From an uncultured Prevotellaceae bacterium (GTDB lineage Bacteria > Bacteroidota > Bacteroidia > Bacteroidales > Muribaculaceae): a stretch of DNA of 64,000 nt. Positions 10,701 to 17,864 of this stretch are shown piece after piece. A program made the position numbers and the translations under genes. The stretch spans positions 1-64,000 of the forward strand of contig CALGGO010000060.1 of NCBI GenBank assembly GCA_937916085.1, in the 5' to 3' direction. Each line of letters opens with the position of its first letter. The stretch's first letter is position 1. The notes beneath the pieces are model-generated. The model saw nothing but the letters and a program-made list of their open reading frames with translations, was not told the DNA's origin and did not search any database.

Positions 10701-11124
10701 TGCAAATTTGATATTCACCTATGACAACAACCAATATTATGCTTTAAACACTATTGTTGTTGTTACGTTAAAAGGAGAGAAATATATTTCACTAAAATAT
10801 CTTCTCGCCCTTCTTAACTCAAAACTTTTGAATTTCTACTATGTAACAGAACACAAATCAACAAAGAAAGTTTTTTCTGAGATACAAGCACGTAGCGTTG
10901 GAGAACTTCCTATAAAACATGTCTCCCAGAATAAACAACAGGGATTCATTTCTTTGGTAGACAAAATCCTAATATCCAAAGAAGAGAATCCACAGGCAGA
11001 CACAAGCACATTAGAAAACGAGATTGACAAGAAAGTCTATCACCTCTACGGCCTGACCTACGATGAAGTCCTCATCGTTGATCCAGAGACTCCGATAACA
11101 AGAGAAGAATACGAAAAATGTTAA
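7744..11124 (+). CDS. Eco57I-like N6-adenine DNA methyltransferase
   Basis: A 1126-aa protein of the type IIG/Eco57I class. The SAM-binding motif I, VLDPACGSGAFPMGML, is near residue 505, and the catalytic NPPY motif (IIVGNPPYHQL) is near 748. The C-terminal third resembles a TaqI-type target-recognition domain. The first 450 residues are an N-terminal region with the conserved-looking stretch VVYEVHHSSKHDARVGLTKE; I do not see a clear PD-(D/E)xK nuclease core there. It probably marks host DNA, and the partner helicase/nuclease would cut unmarked DNA. Composition drops sharply in GC from about 9770 to 10980, the part that includes the recognition domain, suggesting exchange of specificity. 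Confidence 0.9.
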   Translation: MEFNRAYNRDEFLSFLRVNFLPEDFRQEISSVENPVQFQYTQQVTRLGECESLGLVVYEVHHSSKHDARVGLTKEAFRLLADEFCERALVFFVPKDDYSNYRFSLIEITLDQSEESSRISRRYSNPHRYSYYLGNGIAYYTPNKYLNENGRVVNIDDLRSRFSVEVLTKAFYQELSDWYAWAIMVVQFPNDLTMPEDKQKYNSEAMIRLITRLIFVWFLKQRHLVPDEFFDENFIASELIEGFSPHAIENLFGKSYESKYYKGVLQNLFFAMLNSPITPEGKDTISERRFRNGRGDYDNNKLMRHEDLFINPDKFVELANKYVPFLNGGLFDCLDDKDKGIYIDAFTDRKAISDQLVIPDFLFFGDEVGKNIDLSDWYGDKKKKKVSARGIIDILKRYNFTVEENTPFDQEVSLDPELLGKVFENLLAAYNPETQTTARKQTGSFYTPREIVQYMVDESLIAHLKRTVGEALEPEYRKLVQYTDEELNLTDDQKRQIMQSLYECKVLDPACGSGAFPMGMLQQMVHILGQLDPNNEQWKNMMLNNAISETSDAYHNATDEERSEIVADIERSFNESINRPDYARKLYLIENCIYGVDIQPIAIQISKLRFFISLVVDQKTNNNPVDNFGIRPLPNLEAKFVAANTLVGLEKRETNLFDSETIREKEKEMKEAKHRIFGAKTVKTKRKYKEKVESLRNEITLMLKESGAIGNIEARQLSEWDMFDQNASSPFFDSEWMFSIKDGFDIIVGNPPYHQLSKDKSAPLAYRAYLKRRYNTSGGRQNTFIYFTHLGIELTANNGVLSYIIPNTILTQEYYKDTRKLLLKETSLLKVVFYDKMPFENAVVENVTFIVSKHKQPDYEISYYISDVHSVDYNCTKQKSEFMTSPIFAFSFKSNNLNSKVALDSIKLKDLCNINQAIALKGDKSLSVKRDNPSGKYYRLLDGRNINKYSVTWTGEYLDYCLERIHSCKTKTIFEVPEKLLFRRVSANLIFTYDNNQYYALNTIVVVTLKGEKYISLKYLLALLNSKLLNFYYVTEHKSTKKVFSEIQARSVGELPIKHVSQNKQQGFISLVDKILISKEENPQADTSTLENEIDKKVYHLYGLTYDEVLIVDPETPITREEYEKC

Positions 11125-11145
11125 AAACCATTTATTCACTTATTT

Positions 11146-12054
11146 ATGTTAGATAGAGAAATTATTATCCGTCGATTAGCAATAATTAAATACCTCCATA
11201 ATATTGGCGTGCAACAGTCAATGCAAGTAGAAACTGTTGCTGGTTTTTCTGTTCTAGCTTTCCATGATTGTGCTGAAATGTTTCTACTGCTTGTTGCTGA
11301 AAATAAAGGTGACAATTGTGAGAAGTGGTCTTTTATGGAATTTTGGAACAAATATCCAGAACTGTCATTAAAAGAATCCATGAGAAATCTTAAGGACAGA
11401 CGTGTAAGTGTAAAACATAAAGGTCAATTCCCTTCAAAAACCGATATTGAAATTAGTCGAGTAACTATTGCAGATTTCTTGGAGCAGAACACTCCGATTC
11501 AATTTGGTATAGAATATAAAGACATCTCAGTTTCTGAACTTATTTCATACAATAACGTTAAAGAATATGTAAGCAAAGCAGAAGTCTTTTATAATGAAAA
11601 CAAATTATATGAATGTCTGTCTAACTGTAAGATAGCTTTTCTTGAACTTATGTACACATATGAATCAAGTAAGCATAATCGATTTGGAATTGATAGTTCT
11701 ATAAGTATTGGAGATAAAATTGGCAATGATTATCAGCTACTTGTAGGAAATGATGACAGACAGGGCGCAAGATGGTTCAAGGAGGTTACTGAAACTACAA
11801 ACAAGATGCGTGATTTATTGAAGATAGTTGCCCTTGGTATAGATTATAAAAGATATACATATTTTGAAACGATAACTCCCGAAGTTAATGTTTGGTGGGA
11901 TGAAAGAGGTAAAGAATATGAACCATATCCTCAGGAGTATTATAAAAATAGCAATCACATACGAGGAGAGGATTGTAGATCTTGTATTAGTTTTGTAATA
12001 GATAGCGCTCTTAAGTTACAAGAATTGGATTATGATATTAATATTATTAAGTAG
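11146..12054 (+). CDS. HEPN-like hypothetical protein of the island
   Basis: A 302-aa, apparently all-helical protein that I cannot place in a named family. The segment LKDRRVSVKHKGQFPS (residues 82-97) contains R86-x4-H91, the Rx4-6H motif that forms the active site of HEPN RNases. An N-terminal helix GFSVLAFHDCAEMFLLLVAE precedes it, as in HEPN folds with a paired helix. The gene lies 21 bp after the methylase on the same strand and is very AT-rich. If real, it could be an RNA-cleaving abortive-infection effector or a toxin guarded by the methylase locus. HEPN membership is inferred from one motif and context. Confidence 0.55.
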   Translation: MLDREIIIRRLAIIKYLHNIGVQQSMQVETVAGFSVLAFHDCAEMFLLLVAENKGDNCEKWSFMEFWNKYPELSLKESMRNLKDRRVSVKHKGQFPSKTDIEISRVTIADFLEQNTPIQFGIEYKDISVSELISYNNVKEYVSKAEVFYNENKLYECLSNCKIAFLELMYTYESSKHNRFGIDSSISIGDKIGNDYQLLVGNDDRQGARWFKEVTETTNKMRDLLKIVALGIDYKRYTYFETITPEVNVWWDERGKEYEPYPQEYYKNSNHIRGEDCRSCISFVIDSALKLQELDYDINIIK

Positions 12055-12059
12055 ATATT

Positions 12060-12152
12060 ATGTCACGACTCAGCGATTTATACAAGGCAATGGAAACGTT
12101 GCGGAAAGAAGGTCTCTCCTTGAATGAAGATTTGGAGCGGCATATAAGCTAA
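12060..12152 (+). pseudogene. remnant of an R-M-associated accessory gene
   Basis: A 30-codon ORF, MSRLSDLYKAMETLRKEGLS followed by LNEDLERHIS and a stop. This resembles the N-terminus of a roughly 200-300-aa accessory protein that I recall next to restriction-modification loci in Bacteroidetes, where the sequence continues with a glutamate-rich ELEEN segment. Here the same frame continues as stop, Leu, Glu, stop, Glu and then runs in frame into the ATG of the next gene, as if two GAA/AAA codons had become TAA. I read it as a decayed 5' end rather than a functional peptide. Confidence 0.45.
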
Positions 12153-12164
12153 CTGGAATAAGAA

Positions 12165-12866
12165 ATGTTTTATCTCGACGACAAGGAATTTGGCAGGGTG
12201 TTCATCTCGGTGCGCAGCAATATGCGCAACGTCACCATGCGGTGGAAGGGTGGCAGCCTGTATATGAATGTGCCTCCTGGAGTATCAAAGGAGCATTTGG
12301 AACAGGTGCTCGACGAGATGCGGCCTAAACTGCGTCAGGGGCAGACTAAAGACGAACTGTCCTACCACATCGGGCAGGAGATAGAGTGCTACGGTTTCAA
12401 AATAGTGATTGGCGAGCAGGCAAGGTATCACGACAAGATAATTTTCAGCAAGAGCGATAATGTGGTGACAGCCAGTGTGCCACATGGCATTGACCTCACC
12501 ACCCGCAGCAGCAAGCAGTGGATATCAAGAGCTTTGAAAACAGTGGCTCACAACGAAGCCGCAAGGCTGCTGTCGCTGGCACAAAGTGTAACAGCGCGGC
12601 TGGGCGTGGCTCCCGAACGGTTTGAGATAGGGCGCGGGCTGCGCAAACTAGGACACTGCACTCCCAAGCGCGTCATCCAGCTCTCGGCAAACCTTGTGTT
12701 CCTGCCCAAAGAGCTTATTGAATACATTATCTGCCACGAACTCGCCCACCTTACCCACATGAACCACTCCCCGCAATTCCACGCACTTGTTAATAAATAC
12801 GTCAACGGCCAAGAAAAAGCCCTCGAACGTAAGTTGAGAGCTTTTCAATGGCCTGTGATAAGGTAG
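12165..12866 (+). CDS. YgjP-like (DUF45) metallopeptidase
   Basis: A 233-aa zinc metallopeptidase of the YgjP/WLM type. The signature CHELAHLTHMNHSPQFH near residues 188-205 gives HExxH plus a downstream His ligand. The N-terminal half (VTMRWKGGSLYMNVPPGVS, RPKLRQ) matches the usual beta-rich region, and the strand RFEIGRGLRKLGHCT precedes the active site. Proteins of this family often sit beside type I and related restriction loci; the substrate is unknown. Composition is more GC-rich than the preceding island, closer to the chromosome backbone. The gene ends about 120 bp before convergent polA. Confidence 0.88.
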   Translation: MFYLDDKEFGRVFISVRSNMRNVTMRWKGGSLYMNVPPGVSKEHLEQVLDEMRPKLRQGQTKDELSYHIGQEIECYGFKIVIGEQARYHDKIIFSKSDNVVTASVPHGIDLTTRSSKQWISRALKTVAHNEAARLLSLAQSVTARLGVAPERFEIGRGLRKLGHCTPKRVIQLSANLVFLPKELIEYIICHELAHLTHMNHSPQFHALVNKYVNGQEKALERKLRAFQWPVIR

Positions 12867-12984
12867 ATAGTTCACAGTTAAGAGTTCTGCATTGAGTTCT
12901 TTTTTCACTATATCCTGCCGCAAACGGCAAAAAACACCCCTATTCGGCAGAATATACACCATTTCGTAATGAAAGATTTGGGGT

Positions 12985-15822
12985 TTAGTGTGCGTCGAGC
13001 CAGTTGGTGGCGGTGCCGTGGCTGGCGGTGAGGCGCACACGGCCGTGGTAGGCGTTTTCCATCTCGCTGACAACGATTTGAGTCACTTTCTCGAGTTCGT
13101 TGGGAATTACGTCAAAGTTCAACTCGTCATGCACTTGGAGTATCATTTTTGATCGGATGCCCTCCTGCTCAAAGCGGCGATAGATGGCTATCATGGCAAT
13201 CTTGATGACGTCGGCAGCGGTGCCCTGGATAGGGGCGTTGACGGCGTTGCGCTCGCTGAAGCTGCGCACCACAGCGTTGCGCGAGTTGATGTCGGGCAGC
13301 ATGCGTCGGCGGCCAAATAGCGTGGTCACATAGCCTTTCTCCCTAGCCTGCGCCACACTCCGCTCTATATATTCCTTCACCTTGGGGAAGGTCTCAAAAT
13401 ATCCGTCAATCAGCATCTTAGCCTCGCTGCGAGGGATGTTGAGCCGCTGACTCAACCCGAATGCCGAGATGCCGTAGAGGATGCCGAAGTTGGCGGTCTT
13501 AGCCTTGCGGCGCTGGTCGCCAGTCACCTTGTCGAGGTCCTCATGATAGATTTTAGCGGCGGTGATGGCGTGGATGTCCTCATCGTGGGCAAAGGCGTCG
13601 AGCATGGTGGTGTCGTTGCTCAGGTCGGCAACGAGGCGCAGCTCAATCTGCGAGTAGTCGGCGCTGAAGAACACATTGCCGTCGGCAGGGATGAAGGCGC
13701 GGCGTATCTCCTTGCCGTCGTCACTACGCACGGGGATATTCTGCAAGTTAGGATTGGTGGATGAGAGGCGCCCTGTGGCGGTGACGGTCTGGTTATAGGT
13801 GGTGTGGATGCGTCCTGTGCGGGGATTTACAAGTGCCGGCAGGGCATTGACGTAGGTAGAGAGGAGTTTGCGCAGTCCTCGCAACTCCAAAATTTTATCA
13901 ACCAACGGATGCCGGTCGCGCAGCTTCATCAGCACCTCCTCGGTAGTGGAGTACTGACCTGTCTTAGTCTTCTTGGCTTTGGCATCGATTTTCAGATGCC
14001 CGAACAGCACCTCACCCACCTGTGCCGGCGAAGCGGTGTTTAACTCCATTCCCGCCAACTCGTGGCACTCATGGTCGAGGGCGTTGACCTGCTCGGAGAG
14101 TTTTACCGAATACTCGGCGAGCGCTTTCTCGTCGATGCGCGCGCCCGCCAGCTCCATGCTCGCCAACACTCTCACGAGTGGCATCTCAATGTCGGTGAGC
14201 AGATGCGTCATACCCTTGTCTTCCAGGCGTTTGTCGAGCTTGGGTTTCAGAGCGAGGGAGAGGTCTGCCATCTCGCATGCCCAGTTGATTAGCTTCTCGG
14301 GTTTTACCTCTGCAAACTTCCTCTGCTTTTTGCCCTTTGCTCCTATCAGGCTCTCCATGTTGATAGCCTGATAGTTGCATATTTCCTCGGCGATAAAACG
14401 GGTGCTGTGACTGCGCTCGGGCTGGAGCAGATAGTGGGCAACGGCGGTGTCGTAGTAGTCGCCACGATAGTTGATGCCCACATTGCTGAGCATCACGATG
14501 TCGCGCTTGATGTCGTTGCTCACCAGCTGCACCCTGCCGTCGAAGAGCGGCGACACGGCGCTCATCATCCATCCCATGTCGTCGAGGGGCATAAAGGCGG
14601 CATGATAGCGCTCGCTGCTCACAGCAATGCCCACGAGGTGGGCGCGCATGGCTTCCTCGCCGTCGGCGACGAGGCACACGCCCACTGGCTCGCCAGCGGC
14701 AACGAGTTTCTCCACAAGCTGTGCTGCCTCGCTGTCATCGGCAACAAGGCGGTAGTCATGCTCATGCGAGTCGATGTTGTCCATCTCCAGCACTGGCGGC
14801 TCCTGCTCGGCGATGTCTTTGGTGTCGAGGTCGTCGAAGAGCGACGGAAGCAACGGGTTCTTCTTGGGATGGTTCAAAATCTCAAGCTCGGCTCTCGACA
14901 CATCTTTCAGGGCCTCGGCAGGCGCTGGCGCGTTCTTTACTCCCACATTGGCCTCGCCATGCTCGATGATGCGCACCGCCAGGGTGCGGAATTCCAATTC
15001 CTTAAACACCTTAGCCAACGCATGCATATTGGCAGGCTTGCGTCGCAGCAGCTCCTCGTCCCACTCCACCGGCACATCGGTCTTGATAGTGGCAAGGAAC
15101 TTCGAGAACTTGATTTGCTCCACATTCTCGGTGACCTTGCGCTGTAATGCACCTTTGAGTTGGTCGGTATTGGCGAGAAGGTTCTCCACCGAGCCAAACT
15201 CGTGCACCAGCTTCTTGGCGGTTACCTCTCCCACGCCTGGGCAGCCAGGGATATTGTCAACGGCATCGCCCTGAAGAGCCAACAAGTCAATGACTTGCAG
15301 TGGACTGGTGAAGCCATATTTCGCATTTATCTCCTTGATGCCTAAGATTTCAGCCTCACCGCCTCGGCGTGCGGGATGGTAGATTTTCACCTTCTCGTTG
15401 ACGAGCTGCCCAAAGTCCTTGTCGGGAGTCATCATGTAGGTCTCAAAACCCTGCTCGCTAGCCACATGTGCCAGGGTGCCTATAACGTCGTCGGCTTCAT
15501 AGCCTGGCACCTCAATCACGGGGATGTTGTAAGCCTCGATGATGCGCTTGATGTAGGGCACAGCGGTTTTGATGTCTTCGGGAGTCTCGTCACGGTTGGC
15601 TTTATACTCTTTATATGCCTCATGGCGGAAGGTGCCGCCTGGCGGGTCGAAGCACACGGCGATGTGCGTGGGTTGCTCCTTCTTGAGGACATCTTGCAGC
15701 GAGTTGACAAACCCGAAGATTGCCGACGTGTTAATGCCACTGGACGTAAACCGCGGGTTGCGCATGAGAGCATAATAAGCCCTGAAAATCATTGCGTAAG
15801 CATCAAGGAGAAAAAGCTTCAT
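12985..15822 (-). CDS. polA: DNA polymerase I
   Basis: A 945-aa PolA with a 5'-3' exonuclease domain (residues 1-290; FDPPGGTFRHEAYKEYKANR, EADDVIGTLAH, GCPGVGEVTAKKL), a 3'-5' exonuclease-like domain (about 340-530) and a polymerase domain. Polymerase motifs are intact: DYSQIELRLVADLS (A), RRKAKTANFGILYGIS (B) and QVHDELNFDV (C). In the 3'-5' domain the ExoI DxE pair is replaced (VGVCLVADGEE) and the ExoIII YxxxD reads WACEM, while the ExoII Asp (SNDIKRD) remains. Proofreading is therefore probably lost, as in Taq-type enzymes. Role: Okazaki fragment maturation and excision repair. A repeat array lies immediately upstream. Confidence 0.96.
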   Translation of the reverse strand: MKLFLLDAYAMIFRAYYALMRNPRFTSSGINTSAIFGFVNSLQDVLKKEQPTHIAVCFDPPGGTFRHEAYKEYKANRDETPEDIKTAVPYIKRIIEAYNIPVIEVPGYEADDVIGTLAHVASEQGFETYMMTPDKDFGQLVNEKVKIYHPARRGGEAEILGIKEINAKYGFTSPLQVIDLLALQGDAVDNIPGCPGVGEVTAKKLVHEFGSVENLLANTDQLKGALQRKVTENVEQIKFSKFLATIKTDVPVEWDEELLRRKPANMHALAKVFKELEFRTLAVRIIEHGEANVGVKNAPAPAEALKDVSRAELEILNHPKKNPLLPSLFDDLDTKDIAEQEPPVLEMDNIDSHEHDYRLVADDSEAAQLVEKLVAAGEPVGVCLVADGEEAMRAHLVGIAVSSERYHAAFMPLDDMGWMMSAVSPLFDGRVQLVSNDIKRDIVMLSNVGINYRGDYYDTAVAHYLLQPERSHSTRFIAEEICNYQAINMESLIGAKGKKQRKFAEVKPEKLINWACEMADLSLALKPKLDKRLEDKGMTHLLTDIEMPLVRVLASMELAGARIDEKALAEYSVKLSEQVNALDHECHELAGMELNTASPAQVGEVLFGHLKIDAKAKKTKTGQYSTTEEVLMKLRDRHPLVDKILELRGLRKLLSTYVNALPALVNPRTGRIHTTYNQTVTATGRLSSTNPNLQNIPVRSDDGKEIRRAFIPADGNVFFSADYSQIELRLVADLSNDTTMLDAFAHDEDIHAITAAKIYHEDLDKVTGDQRRKAKTANFGILYGISAFGLSQRLNIPRSEAKMLIDGYFETFPKVKEYIERSVAQAREKGYVTTLFGRRRMLPDINSRNAVVRSFSERNAVNAPIQGTAADVIKIAMIAIYRRFEQEGIRSKMILQVHDELNFDVIPNELEKVTQIVVSEMENAYHGRVRLTASHGTATNWLDAH

Positions 15823-15841
15823 AATTAGTTCATAGTTAAGA

Positions 15842-16140
15842 GTTAAGAGTTCACAGTTGTCAGTTAAGAGTTCACAGTTGTCAGTTAAGAGTTCACAGTT
15901 GTCAGTTCAGAGTTCACAGTTGTCAGTTCAGAGTTCACAGTTAAGAGTTCAGAGTTCATAGTTAAGAGTTAAGAGTTCACAGTTGTCAGTTCAGAGTTCA
16001 CAGTTAAGAGTTCAGAGTTCACAGTTAAGAGTTCAGAGTTCATAGTTCATAGTTAATAGTTAAGAGTTCAGAGTTCACAGTTGTCAGTTCAGAGTTCAAA
16101 GCAACTAAAAACTATGAACTCTGAACTATAAACTGTGAAC
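15842..16140. repeat. 21-bp tandem repeat array between deoC and polA
   Basis: The unit gttaagagttcacagttgtc plus a is repeated with few changes at 15842, 15863, 15884, 15905 and 15926. It then degenerates into mixtures of gttcagagttcacag, gttcatagttaag and related words to about 16100. The last 30 bp are in the opposite orientation. It fills the whole gap from the deoC stop to the polA start, so any polA promoter must lie within it or upstream of deoC. There are no unique spacers. Confidence 0.92.
16073..16140 (-). terminator. repeat-built hairpin just after deoC
   Basis: Bases 16073-16098 and 16115-16140 are inverted copies of the repeat words, pairing at about 22 of 26 positions around a 16-nt loop. 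On the minus strand the stem begins two or three bases after the deoC stop. It could act as a terminator or 3' stabiliser, although no long U-run follows. Confidence 0.45.
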
Positions 16141-16142
16141 TT

Positions 16143-17039
16143 TTAAAACACATTCTTGTCGGTGCCTGTGAAGGACTGGAAGAGGGCGTTGGCGAGGCTG
16201 GAAGCGCCGATGCGGAAGTAGCGGTTGTCGAGCCATTTCTCGCCGAGCACCTCTTTCACGATGGTGTAGTACTTCACTGCGTCCTCGGTGGTGCGGATGC
16301 CGCCTGCCGCCTTGAAGCCCACCATCACGCCATGCTTCTCGTAGTACTCCTTGATACACTGGCACATCACGTAGGCGGCCTCGAGCGAAGCGCCGGGATA
16401 AATCTTGCCGGTAGAGGTCTTGATGAAGTCGGCGCCCGAGTACATCGCCAGGATTGATGCCTTCTTGATGTTGGCGGCAGTCTCCAGGCAGCCAGTCTCG
16501 AGGATCACCTTGAGCATCTTGCCGTGGCAAGCGTGCTTAATCTCGCTGATCTCGTCGCACAGCTCCTCGTAGGCCTCATCGAGGAAGTAGCCCATATTGA
16601 TGACGATATCCACCTCGTCGGCGCCGTCGGCAACGGCAAGGGCGGTCTCGGCGATTTTGGTCTCCAGATGTGCCTGCGAAGCGGGGAAGCTGGCGCTGCA
16701 CACCACCACATCCACGTCGCTCACCTCAAGGTTAGCGCGCACCACCTGGGCGAAGTTGCTATACACGCATATTCCCGCCACGTTCTTGTAGTCGGGATAG
16801 TTGCGCCAGTATTCGTTCACCTTTTGGGTGAAAGCTGCCACGCTGCGCTCGCTGTCGGTAGTGCTCAATGTGGTGAGGTCCACCGTGTTAAGCAGGAACT
16901 CCTGCACCTCGCGGGTGTTGTTCTCGGCGGCGTGCTCCTCGATGATTTTTGCCACTTCGGCCTTTACCTTAGCGTCGTCTTCAGTCACGTTGCTGCCATT
17001 GATAGCAGCCAAATACTTGTTTTCAATTTTTTCTGCCAT
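16143..17039 (-). CDS. deoC: deoxyribose-phosphate aldolase
   Basis: DeoC cleaves 2-deoxy-D-ribose 5-phosphate to glyceraldehyde 3-phosphate and acetaldehyde in deoxynucleoside catabolism. The 298-aa protein is in the longer DeoC class. Seen in order: VVCSASFPASQAHLETK, EVDIVINMGYFLDEAYEE, KVILETGCL, the Schiff-base lysine in GADFIKTSTGKIYPG (about residue 206) and the second active-site lysine in VGFKAAGGIRT (about 242). It lies directly downstream of the mazG-like gene, and dtd is further upstream on the same strand, a grouping common in Bacteroidetes. The 60-bp gap to mazG consists of TCTAGA-type repeat words. Confidence 0.95.
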   Translation of the reverse strand: MAEKIENKYLAAINGSNVTEDDAKVKAEVAKIIEEHAAENNTREVQEFLLNTVDLTTLSTTDSERSVAAFTQKVNEYWRNYPDYKNVAGICVYSNFAQVVRANLEVSDVDVVVCSASFPASQAHLETKIAETALAVADGADEVDIVINMGYFLDEAYEELCDEISEIKHACHGKMLKVILETGCLETAANIKKASILAMYSGADFIKTSTGKIYPGASLEAAYVMCQCIKEYYEKHGVMVGFKAAGGIRTTEDAVKYYTIVKEVLGEKWLDNRYFRIGASSLANALFQSFTGTDKNVF

Positions 17040-17053
17040 AATAGTTGTTTTTT

Positions 17054-17095
17054 TCTAGACTTTCTAGATTATCTAGATATTCTAGACTTCTAGGG
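17054..17095. repeat. TCTAGA-word repeat
   Basis: The words tctagactttctagattatc and tagatattctagacttctag alternate here between mazG and deoC. A second array in the same vocabulary lies at 25309-25352 before the paraslipin gene. Each copy holds several overlapping palindromes. Confidence 0.75.
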
Positions 17096-17098
17096 TTA

Positions 17099-17434
17099 CT
17101 ATTTCTGCTTTATTAATTTGTCATTCTCAATGTGGCGAGAGGCGTCGCGGGCGGTTTTCTTGGCGAAGTTGCGTTGCAGAGCCTCGTCGAGGTTGATGCC
17201 CGTCTGGTTGGCGAGGCACATCACCACCCACAGCACGTCGGCGAGCTCGTCGCCCAGGTCACGGTCCTCGTCGCTGGGTTTGCACGACTGCTCGCCATAA
17301 CGCCTGGCGATGATGCGCGCCACCTCGCCCACTTCCTCGCTGAGTATTGCCATGTTGGTCAACTCATTGAAGTAGCGCACCCCGTAGGTCTTAATCCACT
17401 GGTCCACGCGCTCCTGCGCCTCGTTAATAGTCAT
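17099..17434 (-). CDS. MazG-like nucleotide pyrophosphohydrolase
   Basis: A 111-aa all-alpha NTP pyrophosphohydrolase of the MazG family. The metal-binding signature is ILSEEVGEVARIIARRYGEQ (ExxE) with the second half DLGDELADVLWVVMCLANQT (ExxD). Single-domain members hydrolyse noncanonical or excess (d)NTPs. The gene precedes deoC and, with dtd upstream, fits a nucleotide and translation housekeeping group. Substrate preference cannot be read from the sequence. Confidence 0.9.
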   Translation of the reverse strand: MTINEAQERVDQWIKTYGVRYFNELTNMAILSEEVGEVARIIARRYGEQSCKPSDEDRDLGDELADVLWVVMCLANQTGINLDEALQRNFAKKTARDASRHIENDKLIKQK

Positions 17435-17510
17435 CAGTTGTCAGTTATCAGTTGTCGGTTTCTTGATGAACAAGCTGACGCTTGCACTACAGAACACGAC
17501 AGATTATATT

Positions 17511-17864
17511 TTACTTCACAACTTTAGTCGCCGAGGTGGTGCCGTCGTCCGACAACTCGCCCTGCACCCACACTCCAGTGCCCTCGCCGTAGGCCAGAGG
17601 GTCGAGAAGATAAACGGTCTTATTGTCGGCGGCGTAAGTGATCTTCATCTGTCCGGTCTGCTGTGTGGCGTCATATCCATAGAGGCTTGCTGTCATGTAC
17701 TCGCCCGAGCGGGTGTAGGACACCACGTTTCCCTCGGGTTGCTCGGTGATAATCTCCACATTGGCAGTTGCTTTGCCAGCAGGTTTACTCATGGTGTGGA
17801 CTGGTTGGGCGCCAGCACACATTGCCATTGACGCCACAGCGGTAAGTAGTAATAATTTCTTCAT
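17511..17864 (-). CDS. small exported protein
   Basis: A 117-aa protein starting at the ATG at 17864 with a signal peptide, MKKLLLLTAVASMAMCAGAQ, cleaved after a likely AGA-Q or at a lipobox-like site. An upstream in-frame ATG at 17918 adds 18 residues before the signal and is unlikely. The mature part is beta-rich (VEIITEQPEGNVVSYTRSGE, ADNKTVYLLDPL, GVWVQGEL). It resembles the N-terminal part of larger exported Bacteroidales proteins that I recall, so it may be a truncated member. Function unknown. It interrupts the dtd-mazG neighbourhood. Confidence 0.7.
   Translation of the reverse strand: MKKLLLLTAVASMAMCAGAQPVHTMSKPAGKATANVEIITEQPEGNVVSYTRSGEYMTASLYGYDATQQTGQMKITYAADNKTVYLLDPLAYGEGTGVWVQGELSDDGTTSATKVVK

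Noticed and set aside
2273..12054. Assignment of the island to DISARM or BREX
   Set aside because: A PLD-type nuclease, an SF2 helicase and a methylase are present, but no DrmA/DrmB (DUF1998), PglZ, BrxC or BrxL homologue is visible.
15842..16140. Possible CRISPR array (regular 21-bp repeats)
   Set aside because: Units follow each other without unique spacers, lengths are wrong, and no cas gene is present.
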